Assembly (NCBI GenBank): GCA_043228905.1 | Contig: JBHGNT010000003.1 | Location: forward strand, 7,750,001-7,814,000 | Length of the DNA stretch: 64,000 nt | Direction of reading: 5' to 3' | Source: Azolla caroliniana | Taxonomy: Eukaryota; Polypodiophyta | In this document: piece after piece, positions 54,635-64,000 of the stretch | Numbering within the stretch: the first letter of the stretch is position 1 | How the letters are laid out: each line of letters begins with the position of its first letter | Position numbers and translations under genes: made by a program | The notes under the pieces: model-generated | Seen by the model: only the letters and a program-made list of their open reading frames with translations | Databases searched by the model: none | Told to the model about the DNA's origin: nothing

Positions 54635-54935
54635 TATGATACGTGGGAACACATGGTAGTTTTGGAGCCTTAGGTATTGAGCCATATAAATGGGTCTAGC
54701 TACCTGTTTCATTACAACATCTTGAGACATTGTTGAGACTCTATTGGTGAGGCTTAGCTCTCTTCTCTATACCGATTATTCAACAACCAAGGTATAACAT
54801 AAGGTAACACTCAATGATATGGGACATCAATGATGTTTTATGTTCATCTCATGTCCTTGGCTCAAAGGGTGGTCAATGTGGTTAAGCACCTCAATCCATT
54901 CTTCTCCTTAATCTCTTAGGTCATCGTTAGTTTGA
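54635..54935 (+). mobile_element. Eroded gypsy-1-like LTR
   Basis: Order of landmarks matches the gypsy-1 LTR: GGAGCCTTAGGTATTGAGCC, ATATAAATGGGTCTAGCTACC, CATCTTGAGACATTGTTGAGACTCT, GATATGGGACATC, AAAGGGTGGTCAATGTGG, CATTCTTCTCC. Divergence is high and the GC-rich parts have become AT-rich, as expected of an old methylated copy. Confidence 0.5.
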
Positions 54936-56389
54936 TTTGTAATATAAATGAATGCATGATACACATTATTTGAAAATGTTTGCTTTAATCCCATAGGCCA
55001 TTTTTATCTTTGAGGACAAAGAAATGATGTATCTAATAAAGGCAACATGTAGAAAGGTTATATGGGAAAACCCAACTAGTAATGAACTAATATTTATACA
55101 TGAAGGAATATTCAAATCATACATGAAGGATATCACCTATGAAACTTTGATTAATCGATAGAAGGCATGTACAAGTCTAGTTTTCTCCATAGCCACAAAG
55201 GATTTCCCAAGTCCTCAATTGTTAACATGCCACTTGAGGCATGGACACATCCCATATTATCCCAATAACATGACCATGAGTTCATTGTGGGCAAATACAA
55301 TTAGCAATTCATAAATTGCCACTAGTATGGAGTGGATCCATAAATTGGAGTGTGGTAATAATGCATGAAATACAAATTGGGCGATAGTTAACACCTTATG
55401 CACTCACAAAATGTAGGCCTATGCCCAAACCATACCATTAAGGTAGTACCTCTGAAGTATATGTGTTGCATCCTTGAGGTTGTGTTTCTATGTCTAACTT
55501 CTTAGTTCAACTAATAAATTGCCACAAATAACTTTCCACAACCCAAGGATTGGAAACAATGCCATTTCCTAATAAATCTTGGTAAAATTGGATGGATTTT
55601 GGGATGACATGCTAGTTAATGGAGATCAGAAGATTAAAGGATTAGATTGATGACAAACCACTTTATCAACATGTTGTGATTATAGATGTCCATAAGTGAA
55701 ATTTGAAGTGGTAGAGTGTGGAATTTGAATAGATATAAGCAACACCACAAGTATGTGAAAAGCTTGGTAAAAGGATATACGTAGCGTTACAAGTAGGAAT
55801 CCGCATTGGTTCAATTTTAGCTTAACTGGTTTGGCATTGTCTAAACCAAACTTGTTAAGCGTTAACCACTTTGGGAGTTTTCAAACTTGAACCAAACCAG
55901 TTCCTAAACCGGTTTAAGAGCTGGTTTAACCAAACCCATTAGTCTTAACCAGGTCTAGAATAGGTTTAGCCCAAAACAATTATGTTTGGTTCGAGCCATC
56001 CCTAACTAAGCCCAAACCGGTTAACCGAGTCGACTCTTAGTTACAAGAGAGAGACTTTATTTTCGTATTCAAATGTTAAATATGATCAATGAGACAAAAA
56101 ATATTATATTTCACGTCATACTTTACCAATGAAATGTTCATGAACTTTACCAATGAAATGTTGCAATTGAGAGTGCACATTGTGAATGTGAGAAATTTGT
56201 GTAAGGATTGGTTTTGGTGGAAGATATGTGGAAAGCATAATTGAATGTGATTAAAATCAGAGGGCATTGTATGAAAGCATGTGATACTCAGACTCCTGAA
56301 CTTGTTTTGAGCAAAGAGTGCATACTCCACTACTCTCATCACTTGTGCCCCAATGCCTTGTCTTATAGAGAGAAAGAGAGAGCCCATAT
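54936..56389. other. AT-rich intergenic DNA with an AACCGGTTTA-rich patch
   Basis: 55800-56035 contains repeated GGTTTAACC / AAACCGGTT / TTAACCGG motifs in both orientations, similar to 49790-49950. The rest shows nothing I can name. Confidence 0.5.
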
Positions 56390-56457
56390 GGATGTAGCTT
56401 AGTTGTTAAGGTTGCCCAATGGAGACCAGGTGGTCATGGTTTCAACCCCTACATTCC
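56390..56457 (+). mobile_element. tRNA-derived SINE-like head
   Basis: GGATGTAGCTTAGTTGTTAAGG resembles a Pol III A box, and GGTTTCAACCCC a B box with the expected spacing. The first seven bases nearly pair with the last (TACATTCC). No anticodon arm can be drawn convincingly, so it is not a functional tRNA. A reverse-oriented GGGTTTCGAACCC lies near 56517. Confidence 0.4.
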
Positions 56458-56905
56458 ATAGTGACATCTAGTGAAATAAGAGATACTTATGGAGTAATAA
56501 AGAGGTCAGAAATTTGGGTTTCGAACCCAAGATGTAGTGCTAGTAGTGTAACGACTTACCACTAGTATAAACTAATTACAATAAAAAGAGACATCGAGCA
56601 AGCGCATGCACGCACGTACACACGCACACACCTAAATTCATATGTGTGTGTCTGTGCGCACGCATTTGATCAATGAAGTTGGGTTTAAAGCTTTTGTTTT
56701 TTGCTTCTTTTTTCTCAAGGCAGGCAGGGTTAGGGACACGACACGAATGGGCAAACATGGTGTGTGGGATGCAAATGCTCGTGAACGTGAATGTGAGGGG
56801 GGGGGGTAAAATAGAAAGAAAAGATGGAAGCACGCGGGCGGGCAGGCGGGCAGGCGGGCGGGCAAATCCACACGAAAGGACCCCAACTTCCAAATCCATG
56901 GGAAG

Positions 56906-57044
56906 GATGAGAGAGAGAGAGACGGTGTGTGTGTGTGTGTGTGAGAAGATAAATAGACACTCTTAAGAGAGAGAGAGAGAGAGAGAGAGTGAGAGTGAAA
57001 GTAGAGACTCTTAGGAGAGAGAAAGATAGAGGAACCGGAGACTA

Positions 57045-57087
<43 letters not shown>

Positions 57088-57254
57088 TAGAGGTTATTGA
57101 GAGAGAGAGATAGAGGGAACTAGAGACTATTTGAGAGAGAGAAAAACTAGAGACTATTAAGAGAGAGAGAGAGAGAGAAACTAGAGACTATTAAGAGAGA
57201 GAGGGAGAGAAAGTAGAGATTATAGAGAGAGAGAGAGAGAGAGAAACTAGAGAC

Positions 57255-57302
<48 letters not shown>
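56906..57302. repeat. GA-rich minisatellite with AACTAGAGACTATTAAGAG units
   Basis: Alternating (GA)n runs and AACTAGAGACTATTAAGAG repeated at least six times with varying spacing of about 40-70 bp. Preceded by a (GT)n run near 56924-56941. Confidence 0.85.
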
Positions 57303-57304
<2 letters not shown>

Positions 57305-57381
57305 CGTTCCCCCCCAATCCGAGTTTTAAAAGCGGTGGTTGTGTATGAGCGGTTCAAGCCTTTCTATTTTATTTTAAATTA

Positions 57382-57592
57382 CATACATCACATGCATGCA
57401 TCCATACATACATACATACGTACACACATGCCATGCATACATACATACATACACACATGCCATGCATACATACATACCATCCATCCATCCATATATGCAC
57501 ATACGGTTTACGGTACATGTATATACATCCATTCTATACGGTATACGCATTCAAAATACGCGTATACATACATACATACATTCATACGTTAG
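57382..57592. repeat. CATA/CATC microsatellite
   Basis: Interleaved ACATACATAC, CATGCATG and CCATCCATCC runs. The translated Tyr-Ile-His-Thr repeats are a product of this and not a gene. Confidence 0.9.
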
Positions 57593-57659
57593 ATTATAAA
57601 AACTCTTGCTTTAGGTTACACCACCACCGAAAAGAAACTCAAATTGAACTGAACTGAAC

Positions 57660-58290
57660 TGAACTGTGAACTGACAGTCACGAGAAGCTTCCCAATCCTA
57701 ATCCATGGCGCCTGCTTCTTCCTGTTGACCTAATTTTCCACACAGGTACCTTTCTCTCTCTCTCTCTCTTTGTGTGTGTGTGTGTGGAAACTGAACTGTT
57801 AAGTCACGGGAAGTATCCATGGCGTTCTTCTCTTCTTCTTCTTCCTGAGAAATTTCCAGTTTTCCTTCCATTTTACTTCTTTCGATTACTGCAAGTAAGT
57901 CTCTCTCTCATTCTCTCTGTGTGTGTATAAACTGAACTGGTAAGTCACGGGAAGTATCCATGGCGTTCTTCTCTTCTTCTTTTTCCTAAGAAATTTCCAG
58001 TTTTCCTTCCATTTTACTTCTTTCGATTACTACAAGTAACTCTCTCTCTCTCTGTAAACTGAACTGCTAAGTATCCATGGCGTTCTTCTCTTCTTCTTCT
58101 TCCTGAGAAATTTCCAGTTTTCCTTCCATTGTACTTCTTTCGATTACTGCAAGTAAGTCTCTATCTGTGTAAACTGAACTGGTAAGTCACGGGAAGTATC
58201 CATGGCGTTCTTCTCTTCTTCTTCTTCCTGAGAAATTTCCAGTTTTCCTTCCATTTTACTTCTTTCTATTACTGCAAGTAAATCTCTCTC
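57660..58290 (+). repeat. Array of leader-like repeats with tiny uORFs and splice-donor motifs
   Basis: Four similar units (ATG at 57819, 57960, 58077, 58202; spacing 141, 117, 125 bp) and a diverged first unit (ATG 57705). Each of the four contains AACTGAACTG, AAGTATCCATGGCGTTC and a 9-residue ORF (Met-Ala-Phe-Phe-Ser-Ser-Ser-Ser/Phe-Ser, stop). AATTTCCAGTTTTCCTTCC follows, then GCAAGTAAGT or a variant, resembling a 5' splice site (57895, 58036, 58153, 58278), and then a CT run. They lie upstream of the CML gene in the same sense. Role as alternative first exons is an inference. Confidence 0.6.
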
Positions 58291-58559
58291 TCTCTCTCTC
58301 TCTCCTACATGATTTTTGCATCCATGTCTTCATCCATGTTCAGCTTGTTCCAAACGCTGGATCTAACGTGCTACCACAGCTTCTCTTGCTTAGTAGGAGT
58401 TAGCCATTCGTTTTCTTAAATTTTAACATCACTTCCTTCTGTTACAGACGAGTTCGTGTGTGTGTGTGTTTCTCTCTCTCTCTCTCTCTCTCTCTCCTTG
58501 ATTCTGGCGTCCATTTGATTTTCATAAGCTTTCTCTGCAAACAATCCTTCCCCTTCTTC

Positions 58560-58900
58560 CTTCTTTCTGCCGTTTGCTTCAGGAAACCATCGTCGATGAT
58601 TTATGCACTCATTTCTTTTTGCAGGAAAATTCTCATTCTTTCTTTTTACTTGTAATTTTCATACCGGTAAATCCTCTTTCTTTCTTTTGCTGGAAAATCC
58701 TTGCTCTCTCTGCAGACGTTCCTCGAGCTTTCTTCTACCTGCATTTATATGTAGGAAAAAAATTCTATGTTTTAATAAAAAAACATGGCACACTATTTTT
58801 TCTTTGGAAAATCATCCTCCCTTTCTTCTTGTCCTTTTACGTTTTTTTCTCGCAGAGAATCTCCATTCTTTTTGTTATGATTGTCTTTTCCTGTGCAGGA
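58560..58900 (+). promoter_or_regulatory. Pyrimidine-rich repeats with splice-acceptor motifs before the CML gene
   Basis: Degenerate units of about 50-70 bp with CTTTTTGCAGGAAAATTCTC-type sequence, each ending in a T-rich tract and TGCAG or a relative (near 58624, 58714, 58898). The last, CTTTTCCTGTGCAG at 58885-58898, is the best acceptor, 82 bases before the CML start codon. The stretch reads open but is intron-like. Confidence 0.45.
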
Positions 58901-58980
58901 AAGTTTCCACCTACAGTTTACCGAAGAAAGAGAGAGAGAGAGGGATAGGTAGCAGAGACTTTATCAACCCTCCCAACGCC

Positions 58981-59718
58981 ATGAAGATCCATCTCCCTGC
59001 CTTCATGCAGCGCAGGAGATCCAGTCGTTCGTCTGCGTCTTTGCAAGCCATGGTTGGATCCCTTCCCAACTCGGGGAGTGTTAACCTTTCCTCGTCTCTT
59101 AGCTCAACTATGTCCCCAGATGCACACAATAGTGTGCCTTCTTCTCATACAAGCTCTTGGACAAACACTTCCTTCCACCAGGAGGCCCAGACAAACTCTG
59201 TCTCTTCCAAGACCTCGAGTACAGATCACATCTATGCGAGTACTGAAACTTTTATCACGAATGGAATCGCTGTGATGCAAGATCCTTACCAGGAGTTAAA
59301 GGAGGCGTTTCAACGCTTTGATGTGAACTGTGATGGAAAAATTTCTGCTACTGAACTCGGGTCTGTGCTCAGATCATTAGGAGATAACCCTAGTGATGAG
59401 GAACTCTTCCTCATGGTGAAAGAAGTAGACAGAGATGGAGATGGATTTATCAATCTAGAGGAGTTCGTTTTTCTTAACTCATCTTTTTCATCTTCTTCAT
59501 CTTCGATGGAAAGCGACCAGGGTCTACGTGATGCATTTCAGGTGTTTGATGCAGATTCAGATGGAAAAATCTCTGCACAGGAGCTTCACCGCGTCTTAAT
59601 TCGTCTTGGAGATGTGTGTACTATAGAAGACTGTGGCAGAATGATACGTGGGGTAGACACAGATGGTGATGGCTATGTTGATTTCCAAGAATTCTGCAGA
59701 ATGATGTCCTTTCACTGA
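58981..59718 (+). CDS. Calmodulin-like protein (CML), four EF-hands, Ser-rich N-terminal extension
   Basis: 245 residues. Calcium sensor: EF-hand pairs bind Ca2+ and expose a surface that regulates target proteins in plant signalling. Four canonical loops are visible, at residues 114-125, 150-161, 190-201 and 226-237. Each begins with Asp, has Asp or Asn at positions 3 and 5, Gly at 6 and Glu at 12 (for example Asp-Arg-Asp-Gly-Asp-Gly), so all four should bind calcium. Residues 1-105 are Ser/Thr-rich and apparently disordered, with a basic start (Gln-Arg-Arg-Arg-Ser-Ser). A short Ser run links EF2 and EF3. Calmodulin itself is about 149 residues without such an extension. I chose ATG 58981, after the last acceptor-like site, over an in-frame ATG at 58603 because the upstream part is T-rich and intron-like. 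The gene appears intronless from here. Confidence 0.9.
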   Translation: MKIHLPAFMQRRRSSRSSASLQAMVGSLPNSGSVNLSSSLSSTMSPDAHNSVPSSHTSSWTNTSFHQEAQTNSVSSKTSSTDHIYASTETFITNGIAVMQDPYQELKEAFQRFDVNCDGKISATELGSVLRSLGDNPSDEELFLMVKEVDRDGDGFINLEEFVFLNSSFSSSSSSMESDQGLRDAFQVFDADSDGKISAQELHRVLIRLGDVCTIEDCGRMIRGVDTDGDGYVDFQEFCRMMSFH

Positions 59719-60300
59719 ACAGTGAAGCTCACATGCCTTCCTTCTTTCTGCAACTGCAACAGAATTAAGGTTCAATTTGATACGACTTTGCCAGCAAATT
59801 CATTCTTTATCTTTTGTGTCTTATTTTTTCCCTTTGATCATCTCAGGTGAACTCCTACAAGCTATAGGTTTTTTTCTGAGTGCTAAGCTTGCCACATCTC
59901 CAGATTAGTAAAAGCAATAGTAGTAGGTAGTAGTAGTAGTATCATTTATGTAGGTATTTTGTCAGAGATATTAGTGATGACATTTTTCCTTACGAGCGAT
60001 CACTGAGTAGTGAGATGTACATAGGTATTAACTGCCATATTGTTGTTTTCATTACTAGCTAGGTGTGATCTCCACAGATATATGAGGTCCCCTGGTTAGT
60101 TTTAGGTTGAAGGGTTGAGGTCCACTGTATGTATGTCTGGAAAAAGGTAGTCAGTCATAAGGATTTGCAAGATGGGATGTTCTATCTTTCTTCACAGACT
60201 TGTATATATACATACATGACACTTTGGATCATTTGCAATGAACAACAATAGTGTGTTTAATGTTATATTATTATGTAGTTCCTTGTAACAAATATGTTAC
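59719..60300 (+). other. Probable CML 3' UTR and downstream flank
   Basis: Non-coding and T-rich, with several TGTA/TATATA motifs (for example TTGTATATATACATAC near 60200) that could serve as far-upstream polyadenylation elements. The end point cannot be fixed from sequence alone. Confidence 0.4.
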
Positions 60301-63300
60301 AGGCTTGCTTTGTATTTGGGGATGAAACACAGAATAGCAGCATGATGTCTAAACGTCTGTTGGGCCCTGTCTTTCAGTTGCAAAATTTAAAGTGTTTTGT
60401 CAATGTTTCCATGCATTGTCTTACTCTAATGTTTTGTGTATGCAAAGATAACATTGTCTACTACTTGTGTAGTATCCATCTTACATTATATATATTTATA
60501 CATACGGATTTCGACAACTTTGTAACTGCCAAATGAGTTTATGATATTATAAAGGAAAGAAAGAGACAAGATTGATTGATTGCTTTTCTGTTGTGTTGTC
60601 TTCTTCCTTCTTGTCTCCCCTCCCTCCAGAAGTAATTCTCTTTATGTTTTTGGTGCTATGCTGCTAGCCTATCTATCTATCAATGCAGTTGAGGAGGCTA
60701 GAGAGCTCAGATCCGTACCCCCCCACATGGGATGTTTGATCACAAAATATTACCGATTGACTAAATTTCCACATCAATGTGTCAAAGCAAATGATCTCAT
60801 TGTCTCCAAACAGTTGGCCTGACCATCTCACTTTAGGCTCTCAACATTATATTGTTGAGGTGTAGTGTTTCTTCTTCTCATTGTCTCCATCACAGCTAGG
60901 ATCTGTGTTCAATTCAGGGCCCTTGGTCAATATTCTTCTACCAATTCCCTCCATTTTTGTAAACCATATATGCCTGTCCTGGATGCAAAACCCTCCCTTC
61001 CCTCCATTTACTAGCTATCACCAAAACATAGACACTGGTTACAAATGTTTGTTGAGTTGCTCTGATTTATGTAAGCCTTCGTGCCATTTGCATTTCTGTA
61101 TGTCATGGACACATGCTTAAACACTTGTACATGTATGTAGTGTTCTCGCTCGACATCAATCGAGCAATGAATTTTTTTGGGTTCTGTTTATAGCCTAAGA
61201 CGTAGGGCATATGTATGCTTTGATTCGTTCATGAAGGCTCGGCTTAGTTAGAACTTAGGGATGAATTATCCTTATTAATTCTGAAAGTTTCAAAATGCAT
61301 TCTCTTTATGCTCCTTAATGCTTCATGGTAAAAGGATGGGGACCTGATAACTTTGAATGTTTTCAGAACACTTGGTGATAATATGTTATACCTTGGTTTT
61401 CAGCGGGGTTTTCTGTATGAAGTAATGACAAGTGTACATTGTAAAACTGTAAAATATAGCCTCAAAATCTGAATGATTGATGTACTCGAAATTTATTACA
61501 AAGATGTCGGCCCAAATTGTACATGATTTGATTGATGCATTGACAATGTGTTAACATCCCGAGGTTAAATTTTTATTTTTGTACTCGATATTTGGAGGAC
61601 CGAATCCTCATCCTTCCAAGACAATGGCAATTATCTACTCCTTGTGAATCACAAAATCCCTCTTAATGTGTGGTAGTATCTCTTTTTGAAATCCTTGATA
61701 GCACATATACGGACAAAACTCATCGGTAGCTGGACAATCCATTCAAATGTGATTGTCTTTTTTCCAAGGTTGTGAACTTGTGTGTATGTGTGAAATCGAA
61801 GGAGAAACACGTGTTCGCCTCGATATCTCTGGGTTGAATGGCAAAAGAGCACGAAATCGTTTTGCATACAAAAATGGTGCTTATAGAGTTGTTTTGGGGG
61901 TTCTCGTCTTGGGGAAGAAAGGAGAGGAAGAAACTTTCTATCTATTGGTTCTATATAGTTTCTATGTATATTGGTGCTAAGGTAATGTTTTTGTTTCTAA
62001 CATATATGTTTCATAAATTGTCATAAATAGTTTTGTTAATCTCTCAAAGCCCATCCCTTTCTGGAATGGTCCTAATTGAGTGGCATATTGAATACTAGGA
62101 TTTGGAATGTGTTTATGTGATTTTAGGATGTGGAAGGCGGAATTTCTCATGTTGGTATTATGTATTGTAATTCTTTGCATAATATTGGGAATCAAAGTAT
62201 GTTTTTGGTCAACTACAACTTCTTCACATCACTAATTAATGAAAAACTACACTACCAATCATTAGTGAAAAGGAAATCCTATTTTTGTTTGTGGGGTTGC
62301 CTCTTTTAGATAGCAATGTGCACTATTTAAGTGACATTCTCATTTTATGGACAATATAGCATTACTATTTCACATCGCAAAGGTAAAGCAATTTTATCTT
62401 GCTTAATTTGTTGTACTTTGTCAGCCAACAATTCTTCTATGCATGTGCAAATGAGTCTACAATTTGAATCTATTATGGTTCAACATTTAGTGTTGTCCTA
62501 CCAATGAAATTTGATATTGGTAAAGTTACAATTGCCAAAGTGCATACATGTAGCAATTCTCCACTAAAAAAAGTGCTCACATCTGCACAAATATTGTGTT
62601 TCGATGGAAAAGAAAGTCTCAAGTTTGATTTGATCGTATGGAAAACTTTGGCTTGATAATTTATGTAGCACATCATAGCCTTTAGGGTATTGTGAACTAG
62701 GTTTCATGTACCTCGCCCATATATTAAGGCAAGGACTTTGTGAAAAAAAGAGAGATTCTATTTTCATTCTTTGTAGGTCAAATATAACACATGAGACCAA
62801 GAATAAAATGTTTTAGTAATGCTTTGAAAGCTCGCCTTAAAAGGAGCAACCTCATATATGCTTTTGAAAAACATATCTTTTCGTGTGCATAATGATAACA
62901 CCATAAAAATATGTGGATGTATGTTTGCAGAATCTAGCTATTGCTCATGCTTTAATGTTTAAGCATGAAGGTGAACATGCAAACATTTTTGCCAGATCAT
63001 TATTGTTTTAACTAGTGTGATTGTGGTTAAGGCAATATATGATTACGTGTTAGATTTATATAGGAATGTGTGATTTGTTTTTGTAAAATCGAATCCAAGG
63101 ATTGTTGATGAACATAGAATTGGTTCTAATATGGACATGGATTCGCAATATACTAAGTAGAATTGAATTTAAAGGACAAACAATATGCATAGATCACTTG
63201 AGTCTACCATCGTGTGTACGTGTCATGGTTGCTTGCACAAAGTGCATTCCAAAACCTTCTAGAATGAAGGAGAAGCCCAAAAATGAATGGGGTTTTTTTC

Positions 63301-63547
63301 ATTTCGAAACAAAACAATGGAGTCACAACAAATAATGAGTGCAGTTTATTAGATTTGAGCCAAGAATTTTCAATTTCGAAATGCTAGTTTGGTGAGCCTT
63401 GGTTATTGCAATGCTACAAATTTAATCCCTAATATTAGTTAATGTAAGTCACATTCTACATTTTCAATTAACTATTAGCGTGAATCATTAAAAACCTTTC
63501 CTTAGTAGTATTTTATAAAATAAATTTATTTTTATGACAATTATCTA
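60301..63547. other. AT-rich intergenic DNA, nothing recognised
   Basis: Scattered short frames (up to about 80 codons) without domain content. No LTR, tRNA or repeat array seen. Confidence 0.5.
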
Positions 63548-63553
63548 CATCAA

Positions 63554-63624
63554 GCACTGGTGGTCTAGTGGTAGAATAGTACCCTGCCACGGTACAGACC
63601 CGGGTTCGATTCCCGGCCAGTGCA
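63554..63624 (+). tRNA. tRNA-Gly (GCC)
   Basis: 71 nt, intronless, with anticodon GCC at 63586-63588 in loop CTGCCAC between the GTACC/GGTAC arms. The acceptor stem GCACTGG/CCAGTGC is fully paired, with A as discriminator. A box TGGTCTAGTGG and B box GGTTCGATTCC are intact. A CAA motif directly precedes the gene, as often seen before plant tRNA genes. CCTTTTGTTTTT, about 20 bp downstream, is the likely Pol III terminator. It delivers glycine at GGC/GGU codons. Confidence 0.97.
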
Positions 63625-63706
63625 TTCTATTTAAACATTGTTCCTTTTGTTTTTCTAAGAGTAAAGAACCTACGACGACCGTAATAAAAACAATGTTTAA
63701 ATAGAA

Positions 63707-63777
63707 TGCACTGGCCGGGAATCGAACCCGGGTCTGTACCGTGGCAGGGTACTATTCTACCACTAGACCACCAGTGC
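63707..63777 (-). tRNA. tRNA-Gly (GCC), identical copy in opposite orientation
   Basis: Base-for-base identical to the plus-strand gene, with its 3' end facing it 82 bp away (convergent). A CAA precedes its 5' end at 63778-63780 (complement). On the minus strand T5 at 63685-63690 lies about 20 bp past the gene and would terminate transcription. Confidence 0.97.
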
Positions 63778-63783
63778 TTGATG

Positions 63784-64000
63784 GGAAGTACTAAGGTCAT
63801 TTCTACTAATGTTTGTATTTTGCACTTTACTTATCCAAATCCTAATATTTACTCCTAATTAGTAAACAATCATGTTTCACCATTCTCAATGCTATCTAAG
63901 ACCATTTGAATTTGACATTTTGTAACCACATGTAGTACGAGAAGATGTGACCATTGCCATATACAATTTGGCCAAAGTCACCACTTACATTTGAGGTTGA
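63784..64000. other. Terminal AT-rich DNA, nothing recognised
   Basis: No feature seen. Confidence 0.5.

Larger units (their letters stand above)
63548..63783. repeat. Perfect inverted repeat, 95-bp arms, 46-bp loop
   Basis: Arms 63548-63642 and 63689-63783 are exact reverse complements over 95 bases, with loop 63643-63688. Each arm contains a full tRNA-Gly gene plus 6 bp of 5' flank (CATCAA) and 18 bp of 3' flank (TTCTATTTAAACATTGTT). Confidence 0.95.

Noticed and set aside
57335-57599. ORFs rich in Tyr-Ile-His-Thr
   Set aside because: Direct translation of a CATA microsatellite in three frames.
58603-58980. N-terminal extension of the CML protein from ATG 58603
   Set aside because: The stretch is T-rich, repetitive and has acceptor-like sites. 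It is more likely intron or leader, although it is open in frame.
59719-60822. Small ORFs after the CML gene (60294-60536, 60580-60822)
   Set aside because: No domain, no conserved context, AT-rich. Expected by chance.

Overview
This is nuclear DNA of a land plant. The evidence is plant-type Ty1/copia and Ty3/gypsy retrotransposons with the usual tRNA-iMet-like primer sites, plant L1-type LINEs, a calmodulin-like (CML) gene and tRNA-Gly(GCC) genes. The species cannot be read from the sequence. Almost everything before about 51 kb is transposable-element DNA. The last 13 kb is AT-rich intergenic sequence holding one convincing host protein gene (58981-59718) and a pair of tRNA genes (63554-63777).

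Layout. 1-2218: the chromodomain end and 3' LTR of a gypsy element (family gypsy-1), an inverted LTR fragment of the same family, and an unassigned LTR-like piece. 2219-28353: an old, GC-rich, minus-strand gypsy element (gypsy-2) opened by a deep nest of plus-strand copia elements. Copia A (10168-27048) sits in the gypsy-2 gag gene. Copia B (11346-22057) sits in the copia A gag gene. Copia C (13073-18331) sits in the copia B gag gene. A solo LTR (25652-26385) sits in the 3' LTR of copia A. Target-site duplications read at the junctions (CTTCC/CTTCT, ACTAG, AGAAC, GGAAG) and LTR identity (C identical, B one difference, A clearly diverged) give the same order of events. 28354-32235: the 5' half of a minus-strand gypsy-1 element.

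32236-33382: an unrecognised ORF followed by a probable polypurine tract and LTR. 33440-33990: a cluster of a 14-bp palindrome. 34851-49440: two minus-strand LINEs of one family in tandem. The first is interrupted by a gypsy-1 solo LTR; the second by minus-strand copia E, whose leader holds a copia-A-family solo LTR. 49960-50965: a copia RT/RNase H relic. 52310-52704: a recent 198-bp tandem duplication. 54635-54935: an eroded gypsy-1 LTR. 56390-56457: a tRNA-derived SINE-like head. 56960-57600: minisatellites. 57660-58290: a tandem array of leader-like segments before the CML gene. 63548-63783: a perfect 95-bp-arm inverted repeat containing two identical tRNA-Gly(GCC) genes.

How it works together: only copia B (intact apart from the copia C insertion) and copia C (one single-base frameshift) look recently mobile. 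The other elements are relics. The host genes are the four-EF-hand calcium sensor and the tRNAs. I saw no clearly new pathway. The observations most worth following are the tRNA palindrome, the repeated leader/uORF array before the CML gene, the shared palindromic TATA architecture of different copia LTRs, and the gag-like segment downstream of integrase in gypsy-2.
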